Made by a program: the position numbers and the translations under genes. Below are positions 15,617-23,352 of a stretch of DNA of 64,000 nt, piece by piece; the stretch's first letter is position 1; the number at the start of each line of letters is the position of its first letter. Source of the DNA: DAOPKN01 sp035391225 (GTDB lineage Bacteria > Thermotogota > Thermotogae > MWEM01); NCBI GenBank assembly GCA_035391225.1, contig DAOPKN010000005.1:1-64000 (forward strand), read 5' to 3'. The notes under the pieces are model-generated. The model was not told the origin of the DNA and did not search any database. It saw only the letters and a list, made by a program, of their open reading frames with translations.

Positions 15617-16471
15617 GTGAAAACAAAGAAGAGAAAACAATCCATTTTCATTGACATCTTGATCTGGGCTTTCCTCGTGGTAGCCGCCGTGATGATTCTG
15701 GCGCCCATCCTTTTCATGTTTACCGCCTCCATGATGCCTGCACGGGAAATCCTGAAAATGCCGTACCGCTGGATCCCGTCGGGCTTCGAGGCCGAGAATT
15801 TCTGGATCCCGATCAAGGGGCTGAACAACGATTTCATCTTCCTGCGCAACATCCTGAATTCGTTCATCGTTTCCGGGGCCGTGGCGCTCACCACGGTGCT
15901 CCTTTCCGCGCTAACGGGATACGCACTCGCCAAGTTCCGCTTCCGTGGGAAGAACATCGTGTTTTTCTCCATCATGGCGACGATGATGATTCCCTTCGAG
16001 GCCATCATGGTGCCGTTGTACCTGGTGATCACCAATTTCCACCTGCAAAACAGCTACGCAGGGTTGATCCTCCCTTTCCTGGTCAATGCTTTTGGCATTT
16101 TCCTGATGCGGCAGTACCTTGTACCCTTCCCGGATGAAATCATCGATGCCGCACGCATCGACGGCGCGGGAGAGTTCCAGATCTTTCGGCGCATCATCCT
16201 TCCCAACAGCCTTCCCGCGGTGGCAACCCTTGCCATCCTGGCTTTCCGTACGCAGTGGGACAACCTTCTTTGGCCCCTACTGGTGGTGCAGAGCGAGGAA
16301 ATGAAAACGATCCCGTTGTACATCACCAAGTTCACCGGGGAAATGAGCTCCAACGAAGGCGCAATGATGGCGGTTGCGGTAATCGCGAGCATCCCCATGT
16401 TGGTTCTTTTCTTTGCCATGTCCCGTTACTTCTTGAGTGGCGCGGCGGTGTACTCCTCCCGAAAAGGGTAG
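15617..16471 (+). CDS. Sugar ABC transporter permease 2 (MalG/UgpE-like)
   Basis: 284 residues, GTG start behind GGGGGAG. Six membrane helices and the EAA loop DAARIDGAGEFQIFRRIILP near residue 177 identify the MalG-type partner permease. The operon ends here, 13 bases from the convergent barrel gene and with no terminator between them. Confidence 0.92.
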   Translation: MKTKKRKQSIFIDILIWAFLVVAAVMILAPILFMFTASMMPAREILKMPYRWIPSGFEAENFWIPIKGLNNDFIFLRNILNSFIVSGAVALTTVLLSALTGYALAKFRFRGKNIVFFSIMATMMIPFEAIMVPLYLVITNFHLQNSYAGLILPFLVNAFGIFLMRQYLVPFPDEIIDAARIDGAGEFQIFRRIILPNSLPAVATLAILAFRTQWDNLLWPLLVVQSEEMKTIPLYITKFTGEMSSNEGAMMAVAVIASIPMLVLFFAMSRYFLSGAAVYSSRKG

Positions 16472-16483
16472 AGCAAGCGGAAA

Positions 16484-17851
16484 CTAAAACGAAAGCTGGT
16501 ACGAAATGAAAGGCTGGAACAAACTTTGCGACCGGGAATACTGTACCCCCGCTTGGATTTCCCCCCAGGGCGAACCATACCCTCCCCCCAGTTGGTAGGT
16601 TTCGGGCCAGATCGAAGTGGCGATTTCGCCCCCCACGTGGCCGAACACGAAGAAGCCCCCATCGCTGAACCAGCGGAAGGTGATCTTCCATTCCAGTGGG
16701 AACTCGAAGGCATCCATGAAGGCAGTTCCAAACACGAAACGCAGCGGAAAGAAGCTTGCGCTCACCATGGAGTGCTCCGAGGGAAAGGTGAAATCGTCGA
16801 TGCCAAACGCGAGAAAGGTAGACGCGGTTCCCTCCACCGTGTGATGCCCCAGCTTGGGAACCAGTGCAAGCTCGTGGTACACGGGAATTCCCACCCCAAT
16901 TTCCGCGGGATCGAGTATTCCCTCTTCCCTGTTCCACCAGAACGAGGATTGCACGAAGAATAGGTCCGGGTAGTAGTACTGGAATCCCCCGAAAATATCG
17001 AATCGTTGCAACGTACCCCGGTAAGCTACCCCCCCCTGCACGAAATTGGGGCGGGGAACGATGGACACGGGGTCGGGGTCCTGCAGGTGCGAAACCCCTT
17101 CCAGCGAGGAAAAAGGCAGGAACGTTGACTGGCTTTGGAGCGCGCTGGCATCTTCCAGAACGGTGACACGAAGCAAAACGAGAGAATGCCTCCACTCGTT
17201 GGTTGCTGCCTCGTTTTTTGCCCCGGATTGCTCCCTGCTCTTCTGGTGAAACGTGGCCACACCGATCACTTCCCAATCCCCCGGGAACATCCGGATGGTT
17301 GTTTCGATATGTGTTTCCAGGTTACCGGAGCTCTGCAACTGCACCTTGGTTTGAACCCCGTTGAGAAGGTGGTACTCTTGGGGCAGAACGGTCAACTGGA
17401 AAGATTGGTTCGTGGACCGCAAAAGGCTTTCTTCCGAATCGTCGAGCCGGTTTCCGATGCTTTCGGAGGAGAAACGCAGGTAACCAGGTTGGCGTAAGAT
17501 GGTGGCGATTCCTGGTCGGAAATCTGCGCGGAAGTAGGACTCGGACAACTGTCCCTGAAGCACCATCTGCATGTCCCCCTTTTGGATTTCGAGAGCTTCC
17601 AGGGACTGCATGTGGAGTGTGAGGGGTTCTTGTTCGTGCTCCGAACCGTACTTCGCGGCACTAAGCCCCATAGCCTTTTCTTCGGTTGCGGATAGCTCGT
17701 ACAACCGCAGTTCGTAGTAAAAAAGTACCGACGGTTCGTTGGAGGGAGATTGGGGTATAGTCAACAGCGTTTCACCGAACGAAAGCGAGGAAACAAGTAC
17801 CAACCCCAGCAACACGAATTGGAGGATCAATGCAAGGGTTTTCAGCTTCAC
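16484..17851 (-). CDS. Predicted outer-membrane barrel protein paired with the secretin
   Basis: 455 residues with GTG start at 17851. A signal peptide (LALILQFVLLGLVLVSSLSF) is followed by about 190 residues of mixed character and then a C-terminal half of amphipathic strands (YRGTLQRFDIFGGFQYYYPD, FDAFEFPLEWKITFRWF-like segments) ending ISYQLSF. A terminal Phe is the usual outer-membrane barrel signal. The start codon overlaps the secretin stop (GTGA), so the two are made together. It may anchor or assist the secretin. No family is recognised. Confidence 0.6.
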   Translation of the reverse strand: MKLKTLALILQFVLLGLVLVSSLSFGETLLTIPQSPSNEPSVLFYYELRLYELSATEEKAMGLSAAKYGSEHEQEPLTLHMQSLEALEIQKGDMQMVLQGQLSESYFRADFRPGIATILRQPGYLRFSSESIGNRLDDSEESLLRSTNQSFQLTVLPQEYHLLNGVQTKVQLQSSGNLETHIETTIRMFPGDWEVIGVATFHQKSREQSGAKNEAATNEWRHSLVLLRVTVLEDASALQSQSTFLPFSSLEGVSHLQDPDPVSIVPRPNFVQGGVAYRGTLQRFDIFGGFQYYYPDLFFVQSSFWWNREEGILDPAEIGVGIPVYHELALVPKLGHHTVEGTASTFLAFGIDDFTFPSEHSMVSASFFPLRFVFGTAFMDAFEFPLEWKITFRWFSDGGFFVFGHVGGEIATSIWPETYQLGGGYGSPWGEIQAGVQYSRSQSLFQPFISYQLSF

Positions 17852-19062
17852 GGTATCACTTCCCCGCGTTGCAACCGGGGAGTGACGAACACGATCATTT
17901 CCCTTTCCGCGGCTTGCCGCTCTTCCTCCGAGAAGAAGAAGCGTAGCACCGGTATTTTGCCAAGCCCGGGAACCCACCCCAAGTTTTCCTTATCGGATTT
18001 GACGGTGATTCCAGAAAGAACCGCGGTTTGTCCGTCTTTCACCCGGATCGTGGTTTTCACTTCGTTGGAAAAGATCACGTATCCCGATTCGTCCTTGGAA
18101 CCCAGGTGACTCAACTGGGGGGTGAGCTGCAATTCCACGTACCCCGGGTAGATGTTGGGGGTGACCTCCAGGCGCACTCCCACGTCGAAGGATTGGGTTA
18201 CCGTGTTTCCCTGGGCATCTTCCACGAGCACGCGCCGCGTTTCCCCGATAAACAGCGATGCCGTCTGGCCGTCTGCCACCAGTACGTTGGGGTCCGTGTG
18301 GATGCGCGCGTAGTTGTTCCGCTCCAGCATCTGGAAGGAGGTGAGAATCAATTCATCGAAAAGGCTGGTGTTCAGCGTGAAAGGATCATCGCCGTAACCC
18401 CAGGCAATGGTTGTCTCTCCGCTTCCCCATCCGGAAAATTCCTCGGGGATGGTGAGGGAGAACTCGAAAGGGGATTTCTTTTTTAAGAATTCCTTATTGA
18501 TTTCCACGGCGACGACGGAAATGCGGAGTTGCCCACTTTGGCGGTCGATGGCTTCCACGATGCGCGAAAAATCCCCGATGATCTCCTCGGGTGCGGTGAT
18601 GGTCATGGTGCGCGAAGTGGTGTCATAGCGCAGGAACTTCTGGTAGTACTCGGGGATGAGGTTTTGGGCCTGGGCGGTGGAAATATGCTGCAGTTGCACG
18701 TAGGCTGTTTCGGAAATGCGCATGAAACCCCTCGCCCGGGGGTCTGCAAGGCACACGAAGTAAAAACCATCCATTTTCTTGTAGAAGATGTTGTTCGGCT
18801 TGAGCAAGATGTCCAGGGCTTTTTCCACGGGTACATCCATGACGTCGATCGTCACGAAGCCTGTCACCGAGTCATCGATGATGATGTTCACCCCGGTCTG
18901 CAGCGTGATCTCGTTCAAAACCATGAAAAGGTCTTCGTTCTGGTAGATGAGCGTCACCAACGGTTCTAACGCAAGATCGTCCGTCTCGCTCTGGCAGAAG
19001 AAAACAGAAGCAAGAAAAAAAAGTAGCAACAGCAAGAAATGAAATTTCTTTGGAAATCCCAT
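17848..19062 (-). CDS. Secretin (GspD/PilQ family), short form
   Basis: 404 residues with a signal peptide (FHFLLLLLFFLASVFF). An STN-like N-domain (residues about 35-90, LNEITLQTGVNIIIDDSVTG) and one more N-domain lead to the C-terminal secretin ring domain: VGVRLEVTPNIYPGYVELQL, TAVLSGITVKSD and VPGLGKIPVLRFFF, ending EMIVFVTPRL. Secretins form 12-15-mer outer-membrane channels for pili or secreted proteins. This one is shorter than GspD, with few N-domains. No pilus or secretion ATPase, inner-membrane platform or pilin gene is near. Start ATG 19062 is chosen for the signal peptide. Confidence 0.88.
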   Translation of the reverse strand: MGFPKKFHFLLLLLFFLASVFFCQSETDDLALEPLVTLIYQNEDLFMVLNEITLQTGVNIIIDDSVTGFVTIDVMDVPVEKALDILLKPNNIFYKKMDGFYFVCLADPRARGFMRISETAYVQLQHISTAQAQNLIPEYYQKFLRYDTTSRTMTITAPEEIIGDFSRIVEAIDRQSGQLRISVVAVEINKEFLKKKSPFEFSLTIPEEFSGWGSGETTIAWGYGDDPFTLNTSLFDELILTSFQMLERNNYARIHTDPNVLVADGQTASLFIGETRRVLVEDAQGNTVTQSFDVGVRLEVTPNIYPGYVELQLTPQLSHLGSKDESGYVIFSNEVKTTIRVKDGQTAVLSGITVKSDKENLGWVPGLGKIPVLRFFFSEEERQAAEREMIVFVTPRLQRGEVIP

Positions 19063-19148
19063 GGTCGAACCCCCCACGTGGTTCCATTCCAACCACTCCA
19101 AGAATAAAAAAGAAAAAAAGAGAAAAAAAAAGAAAACGCGCTACCCCC

Positions 19149-19179
19149 ATTGTACCACGAGGGAGAAAGCGCTTGTCAA
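19149..19179 (-). promoter_or_regulatory. Promoter of the secretin gene
   Basis: On the minus strand TTGACA (19179-19174), 19 bases, TACAAT (19154-19149). It lies in the gap after the zinc-ribbon gene. The transcript would begin with a long pyrimidine tract (about 19136-19102) of mostly U. Confidence 0.65.
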
Positions 19180-19211
19180 GAAAAAAAGCAAAACGTTGCG
19201 TGGAAAAAAGC

Positions 19212-19514
19212 TCAGGCCAGATAACTGCTCCGTTGGAACCACACGGCCTGGTCTACCTGGTCGGGTTGTACGGTTCCCATGCGCACCAGTACCTTGCCCA
19301 ATGGATATTCCTTGTGCAGGCGGGTTTGGATTTCCAGCGCCTTTTCCAGCTGATCCTCCTGGATCCACCCGAAAAGGACCAGGATTTCCCCCAGCTTCAA
19401 GGGAGGGTACACGCGAATCAGGTCTCCCCCACAATGGGGGCAATGCATGAGGTCTTGGCCTTCGTCGAATTGCTTTATTTTACGATCGCATTCCGTGCAC
19501 TGCAAAATTTTCAT
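19212..19514 (-). CDS. Zinc-ribbon/MshEN protein, paralogue of 11267-11566
   Basis: 100 residues. Zinc ribbon with CTEC (6-9) and CPHC (near 26-29), then two MshEN-type repeats: KLGEILVLFGWIQEDQLEKA with L and Q following at the pattern positions, and PLGKVLVRMG... with V at two of them. The first repeat matches the c-di-GMP pattern except K for R. The likely role is a small c-di-GMP-responsive adaptor; this is inference from the motif. It sits between the secreted-protein genes and the secretin gene, mirroring the placement of its paralogue next to the chaperone-like gene. Confidence 0.75.
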   Translation of the reverse strand: MKILQCTECDRKIKQFDEGQDLMHCPHCGGDLIRVYPPLKLGEILVLFGWIQEDQLEKALEIQTRLHKEYPLGKVLVRMGTVQPDQVDQAVWFQRSSYLA

Positions 19515-19533
19515 CTTTTCACCTGCTCCTTGG

Positions 19534-20109
19534 TCAGAAAGACCAGCCGTAAACGGTCACTAAGAAAGGAACCTGAATGGATTTTGCGTCAGATGTGGCT
19601 TCCACGTTCACCCATTCGCGGTTCACCAATGGGTCGAACGCTGGCCGGTCTTCGGAAGTGTCCCAGGAAAGCATGAAATAGATGGAGTTGGGGCCTTCCG
19701 GTAAAACATTCCCGCTGAGAAAAGCAAGCTCGCGACGTTGTGGGTCAAACATCTTGGGTCGGTTCAAGTGCACCCGAAAAAAATGCGTGGCCTCCCCGGG
19801 ATGATGTATCCACTCCCGGCTGTACAGGTCCACCACCAACCAGGAATCGAGCCACTCGTATCCGGTTGTACCGGGTTCCACGTCGATGGCAAAGGGGCCG
19901 TTCGACGTGATGTTCCATGTCCAGGTGGCGAGAAAGGTTTCCGGTTGGGTAAAATCGATCATCCCGGCTTCTATCTCGGGGAAATCTGCTTGGAACGCTT
20001 GCAGAACCCCCACTTCCGAGAGAACGGTCAGCTTCTTTTCCGCAGCAAAGGCGTGGAGAGAAAACGCAAGAAGAAGCAACATTCCCATGATCGGAACGAC
20101 TCTTTTCAC
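19534..20109 (-). CDS. Secreted protein, subunit-like (cluster B)
   Basis: 191 residues starting at GTG, with GGGGG 8 bases upstream. Signal peptide ends in LHAFA. The mature part is beta-rich and has WTWNITSNGPFAIDVEP near residue 65. No family recognised. It is the fourth of four consecutive genes for exported proteins and is followed 19 bases later by the zinc-ribbon gene. Confidence 0.6.
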   Translation of the reverse strand: MKRVVPIMGMLLLLAFSLHAFAAEKKLTVLSEVGVLQAFQADFPEIEAGMIDFTQPETFLATWTWNITSNGPFAIDVEPGTTGYEWLDSWLVVDLYSREWIHHPGEATHFFRVHLNRPKMFDPQRRELAFLSGNVLPEGPNSIYFMLSWDTSEDRPAFDPLVNREWVNVEATSDAKSIQVPFLVTVYGWSF

Positions 20110-20127
20110 GAAGACAACCCCCTTTCC

Positions 20128-20772
20128 CTATTCCTCCGGGACAATGGTGATGAAAAAGACGTACTGCTCCTCTTCCAGGTTTTTGACGCGATTCCTCCAC
20201 CATTCCCATTCTCCCCCGGGTCCAGTATGATCGTAGGGTTGGAAGCGAAAGGCGAATTCCAGCTCCCCCGCCCCGGGAAACCGGGGGGCCACATTATTGG
20301 GGATTGCCACTTCTTTCCTTCCGCGGTCCCGGTTTAGTCGGTAATCCTGTTTGGAGTCTTCGATGCCTTCTCCGCCGAGAAAGCCTTTGCCCACGAAGAA
20401 TTCTTGTTGCATGCGGCTGTCAATGTCTGCGCGCGAGGGAAGCACGTAGTAACCGAATAGCCGTTCGTCCAGGTGGGAAAGGTTGGCCCATTGGTACAGG
20501 ATGGAACAGGAGATGTTGGTCACGACTTTGAGTTTCACCGATTTCTCATAGAAAATGGTTCCACTTGCGGCGGGATCGTACAGGAACCACACTTTGAGTA
20601 AGTCACCGTCACGATCGATGCCCTGCACGTCAAGGATCCAGTCAAAATCAGCGTATTCCTTGGAGCCGAAAAAAACATGGGCTTCCCCGCTTGCCGTGGT
20701 CTGGTTTGCCAGCAAGAGCATTGGGGAAAGGACCACGAAAACCAAAAGCAAGGAAGCCACACGTTTCATCAT
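20128..20772 (-). CDS. Secreted protein, subunit-like (cluster B)
   Basis: 214 residues. Signal peptide (VASLLLVFVVLSPMLLLA) followed by NQTTASGEAHVFFGSKEYAD. The mature start NQT is shared with the two preceding proteins, which suggests a common family of exported proteins. Two adjacent ATG codons (20772 and 20769) are both usable behind AAAGGTGG. Function unknown. Confidence 0.6.
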   Translation of the reverse strand: MMKRVASLLLVFVVLSPMLLLANQTTASGEAHVFFGSKEYADFDWILDVQGIDRDGDLLKVWFLYDPAASGTIFYEKSVKLKVVTNISCSILYQWANLSHLDERLFGYYVLPSRADIDSRMQQEFFVGKGFLGGEGIEDSKQDYRLNRDRGRKEVAIPNNVAPRFPGAGELEFAFRFQPYDHTGPGGEWEWWRNRVKNLEEEQYVFFITIVPEE

Positions 20773-20799
20773 TTTACCACCTTTTGTTCCTCAGCGAGA

Positions 20800-21543
20800 T
20801 TACAACTCCTCGATGGTCAGGACCACCGTTCCGACTCGTTCCAGTGGGCGCTGGGCAAAGATTTGCACCCATTCCTCTTCCAACAGGCCATTTGCCCCAT
20901 TGGCGTAGTCCAAGAAGCGGTTGAAAGCTACACCCATCACCAGCTTGTACATTTTCATGCCCCGGGTTCCATCGAAGGAAATGGAATTGATGGGGGCGGA
21001 ATAGGACGTGCGAATCTTGTTGATGTAGTTGGTTCCACCCACAGAACCCCCGAAGAAACCCGGTTGGGGGTTCACGGCATCGTACAGGTAGAAGCCGTAC
21101 GCCATGGTTGCGAGCAGTTCGTTGGCCAGTTGGTTCACGTCGATGGAACGAGGATTGTCCAAGAAGTACTCCGAAAGGAAGTTTACAAAGCGATCCTGGG
21201 TATCCACGTAGTTTTCAAAGGTTCCCGTGACTTTCCAATTGTCCACGTTTCCGCCCGCCTTGAACACGATGTAGTCCGTGAGGAAATCCGCAGGTTCCGT
21301 GGGTCCGAGGTTTCCTTGGAAGTAGCCCTCGATATCGGGTACGATGGAAACGTCACTGGGGTCGAAATCGGCAGGATCGAACATGAATTCCAGCCGGCCG
21401 CCCTCGATGTCAAGGATCTCAATATCCACGTGGGAAAGGGAGCCAAACCACACTTCCACTTCCGCACTGTCTTCCGTTTGATTCGCCCAAGCTGTCAGGG
21501 AAAGCAACAGCACCAGAATTGCCACGAACAATACCTTTTTCAT
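20800..21543 (-). CDS. Secreted protein, subunit-like (cluster B)
   Basis: 247 residues from ATG 21543, which has AGGAGGAG at the right distance; six residues upstream are not needed. Signal peptide ends LTAWA, then NQTEDSAEVEVWFGSLSHVD. It shares with its neighbours the NQT mature N-terminus, a strand of the form VxVxFGS and a following MFDPADFDP segment (compare FILDPEDLE in the 280-residue reading frame upstream). A paralogous family is likely. Confidence 0.6.
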   Translation of the reverse strand: MKKVLFVAILVLLLSLTAWANQTEDSAEVEVWFGSLSHVDIEILDIEGGRLEFMFDPADFDPSDVSIVPDIEGYFQGNLGPTEPADFLTDYIVFKAGGNVDNWKVTGTFENYVDTQDRFVNFLSEYFLDNPRSIDVNQLANELLATMAYGFYLYDAVNPQPGFFGGSVGGTNYINKIRTSYSAPINSISFDGTRGMKMYKLVMGVAFNRFLDYANGANGLLEEEWVQIFAQRPLERVGTVVLTIEEL

Positions 21544-21578
21544 TTCTTTCTCCTCCTTCACCCGTTTGTATGTGAGTT

Positions 21579-22337
21579 TTAATTCGCCATTCCAACCGTT
21601 ACCACGACGGTACCAATCTGGGTGTTCTCCAAGGTGCCCACGTCGAACCAGGGGTAATCGTCGTTGAAAGCGGGGTAATTGAACACCGCAGTCAAAATGT
21701 AGTAGGATTCGTTGGCGCCGGGATTGTTCCCGTTATTCCCATTGTTCCCATTATTCCCATTGTCCCAACCCCAGTGGTTCCCGTTCACCCATCCGAAGTG
21801 GTTGCCGTTGTTGCCCTTCTGCCGAACGATACGCTGGGGATAGTCGCTGTTGGGGTTGTCTTCCCAGAAAAGTCCGATGTAGGGTTTGAAAAGGATTTCG
21901 CCGTTCAGGTCGATCTCCACGTCGTTGTCATCGAAGTACTCCGCGTAAATGTAGTGCTGGAAATTGGAGTACACCACGAAATGCGCCTCGTCGATGTACT
22001 GCCCCTGATTCAGGGGAGCGTTGCGAATCAGGTTGAGGAATTCATCCCACACTGCCTCGTTGTTGGTGCCGAACTTGTTGGTGGCCCAACCCGCACCGTT
22101 GCTGCTCCAGATGTAGTCGAAAGCCGGGCTACCGTTGTTCATCAACAGGGAATAGAGCACCTCAAGGTCTTCCGGGTCGAGGATGAACTGGTACAGGCCA
22201 TCGGGAACGAGCTCGACGTGGGGAAGGATTTGCAGGAACACCGGGGTAGTGGTGCTCGTGGCAGTCGTTTGGTTCGCAAAAGCAGTTACGGCCAAAAGGC
22301 CCATCAAAAGCACGCTGATCAAGAGAAATTTCTTCAT
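21579..22337 (-). CDS. Secreted protein with Asn/Gly repeat (cluster B)
   Basis: 252 residues from ATG 22337, chosen for CAAGGAGG upstream. Signal peptide ends VTAFA, then NQTTATSTTTPVFLQ, again with the NQT start. The C-terminal half carries a low-complexity segment of NGN units flanked by HFGWVNGNHWGWDNG. The DNA behind it is a 9-bp tandem repeat (21723-21767). It is first in the minus-strand cluster and likely the major exported component, but this is inference. Confidence 0.6.
   Translation of the reverse strand: MKKFLLISVLLMGLLAVTAFANQTTATSTTTPVFLQILPHVELVPDGLYQFILDPEDLEVLYSLLMNNGSPAFDYIWSSNGAGWATNKFGTNNEAVWDEFLNLIRNAPLNQGQYIDEAHFVVYSNFQHYIYAEYFDDNDVEIDLNGEILFKPYIGLFWEDNPNSDYPQRIVRQKGNNGNHFGWVNGNHWGWDNGNNGNNGNNGNNPGANESYYILTAVFNYPAFNDDYPWFDVGTLENTQIGTVVVTVGMAN
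21723..21767 (-). repeat. 9-bp tandem repeat coding NGN units
   Basis: Five near-identical 9-base units on the plus strand: ATTGTTCCC, GTTATTCCC, ATTGTTCCC, ATTATTCCC, ATTGTCCCA. Each codes Gly-Asn-Asn on the minus strand. Unit length is a multiple of three, so gain or loss changes length without a frameshift. Confidence 0.85.
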
Positions 22338-22378
22338 TATCTTCGCCCTCCTTGAAAAATTCCATTTGTGGATGATGT

Positions 22379-22384
22379 AGTATA
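22379..22384 (-). promoter_or_regulatory. Possible -10 box of cluster B
   Basis: TATACT on the minus strand in the context CGGTATACT, 42 bases before the first secreted-protein gene. No convincing -35 is seen. The gap 22338-22487 otherwise shows only a small CCCG/CGGG inverted repeat. Confidence 0.35.
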
Positions 22385-22487
22385 CCGTGCCCGATAAAAC
22401 CGGGAACGCAAGAAACATCACAACCTTTTCAAGAAGGGCTCAAGGGAGATTCAAGGGAAAATAAAAAGAATCCAAAATGGAGCAAAC

Positions 22488-22518
22488 AAAAAGCACCACG
22501 CGAAGGTGGTGCTTTTTT
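22488..22518 (-). terminator. Terminator of the 16-kb liv/CoA gene set
   Basis: AAGCACCAC (22491-22499) pairs with GTGGTGCTT (22506-22514). On the minus strand the stem is followed by TTTTTGTTT, ending the hydrolase operon; on the plus strand by six T. Confidence 0.88.
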
Positions 22519-22545
22519 AGGTTCCTTTTACGAAGGGGATCTGGC

Positions 22546-23352
22546 TTACCCGGAATGCAGTTGCAAGAAACCGAGGATGGCGGTAAGGAAGGCCAATGGC
22601 TTTTCCAGGAAGGCAGCATGCCCCGCGTCCGGGATTTCCAAAAGCGTGGATCCGGGGATTTGCCGGGCCATATCTTTCATGCGTGGTGCAGGTGTCAGGA
22701 TGTCCTTTTCCGCGCAGACCACGAGTGTGGGCACATCGATGCGCGAAAGGACATCCGTGCAATCAAAGTCTTTGGCGCTTCGCGAAAGGCGGACAAACCC
22801 TTCGAACCACCGCGGCGTGAGTAGGGACTTGAACATCTTCTGCCGCTCCATCAGCCAATCCCGTTTCTCCTCGTAGAAGGACTCGGAGTAGATGGGTGGG
22901 ATGGCGATCTGGAAGAACTTCTCCCCGTCGTTCAAGGCTGCGGCTTCGTCCCAGGCATCTCCCCAGGCCCTGAGGAAGTTCGTGACTTCGGGGATCACGG
23001 TGACCAGCATCAGCGTCTTGACCCGGGAAGGTGCCGTTCTCATGAATTCCAGTGCGACCTGCCCGCCGTACGACACCCCCATCATGTGAATCTTGGGTAC
23101 GTGGAGGTGATCCAGCAGTTGCAGCAGGTCTGGCACGTGTTTCTGGCAGGAATAACTTCCCTCCAGCGACGAGGACTTACCTTGGTCACGGAAATCCACC
23201 AGCAGCAAGCGATAGTGGGGTTTGAGGTACGGGATGAAGGTTGCCCAGCTGGGGGTGCTCATCATGATGCCGTTCAAGAAGAGCAACCACTCCCCGCTCT
23301 CCCCGTGCGTTTCGTAGTACAGCTGCCCACCATCTTTCAGCGGAAGGATCAT
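22546..23352 (-). CDS. Alpha/beta hydrolase
   Basis: 268 residues of the alpha/beta-hydrolase fold. Oxyanion segment LFLNGIMMS near residue 28, nucleophile Ser in GVSYGG near 94, Asp in CAEKDILTP and His in DAGHAAF near 245. No signal peptide. The start overlaps the end of the preceding fusion gene by four bases (ATGA), so it is the last gene of the operon and coupled to it. Substrates in this family include esters, lactones and C-C bonds of beta-diketones; given the CoA genes upstream a short hydroxy- or keto-acid ester is plausible. Confidence 0.85.
   Translation of the reverse strand: MILPLKDGGQLYYETHGESGEWLLFLNGIMMSTPSWATFIPYLKPHYRLLLVDFRDQGKSSSLEGSYSCQKHVPDLLQLLDHLHVPKIHMMGVSYGGQVALEFMRTAPSRVKTLMLVTVIPEVTNFLRAWGDAWDEAAALNDGEKFFQIAIPPIYSESFYEEKRDWLMERQKMFKSLLTPRWFEGFVRLSRSAKDFDCTDVLSRIDVPTLVVCAEKDILTPAPRMKDMARQIPGSTLLEIPDAGHAAFLEKPLAFLTAILGFLQLHSG

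Noticed and set aside
21723..21767. Tandem repeat as a CRISPR array
   Set aside because: Units are 9 bp, contiguous and in frame within a gene, with no spacers and no cas genes in the window.
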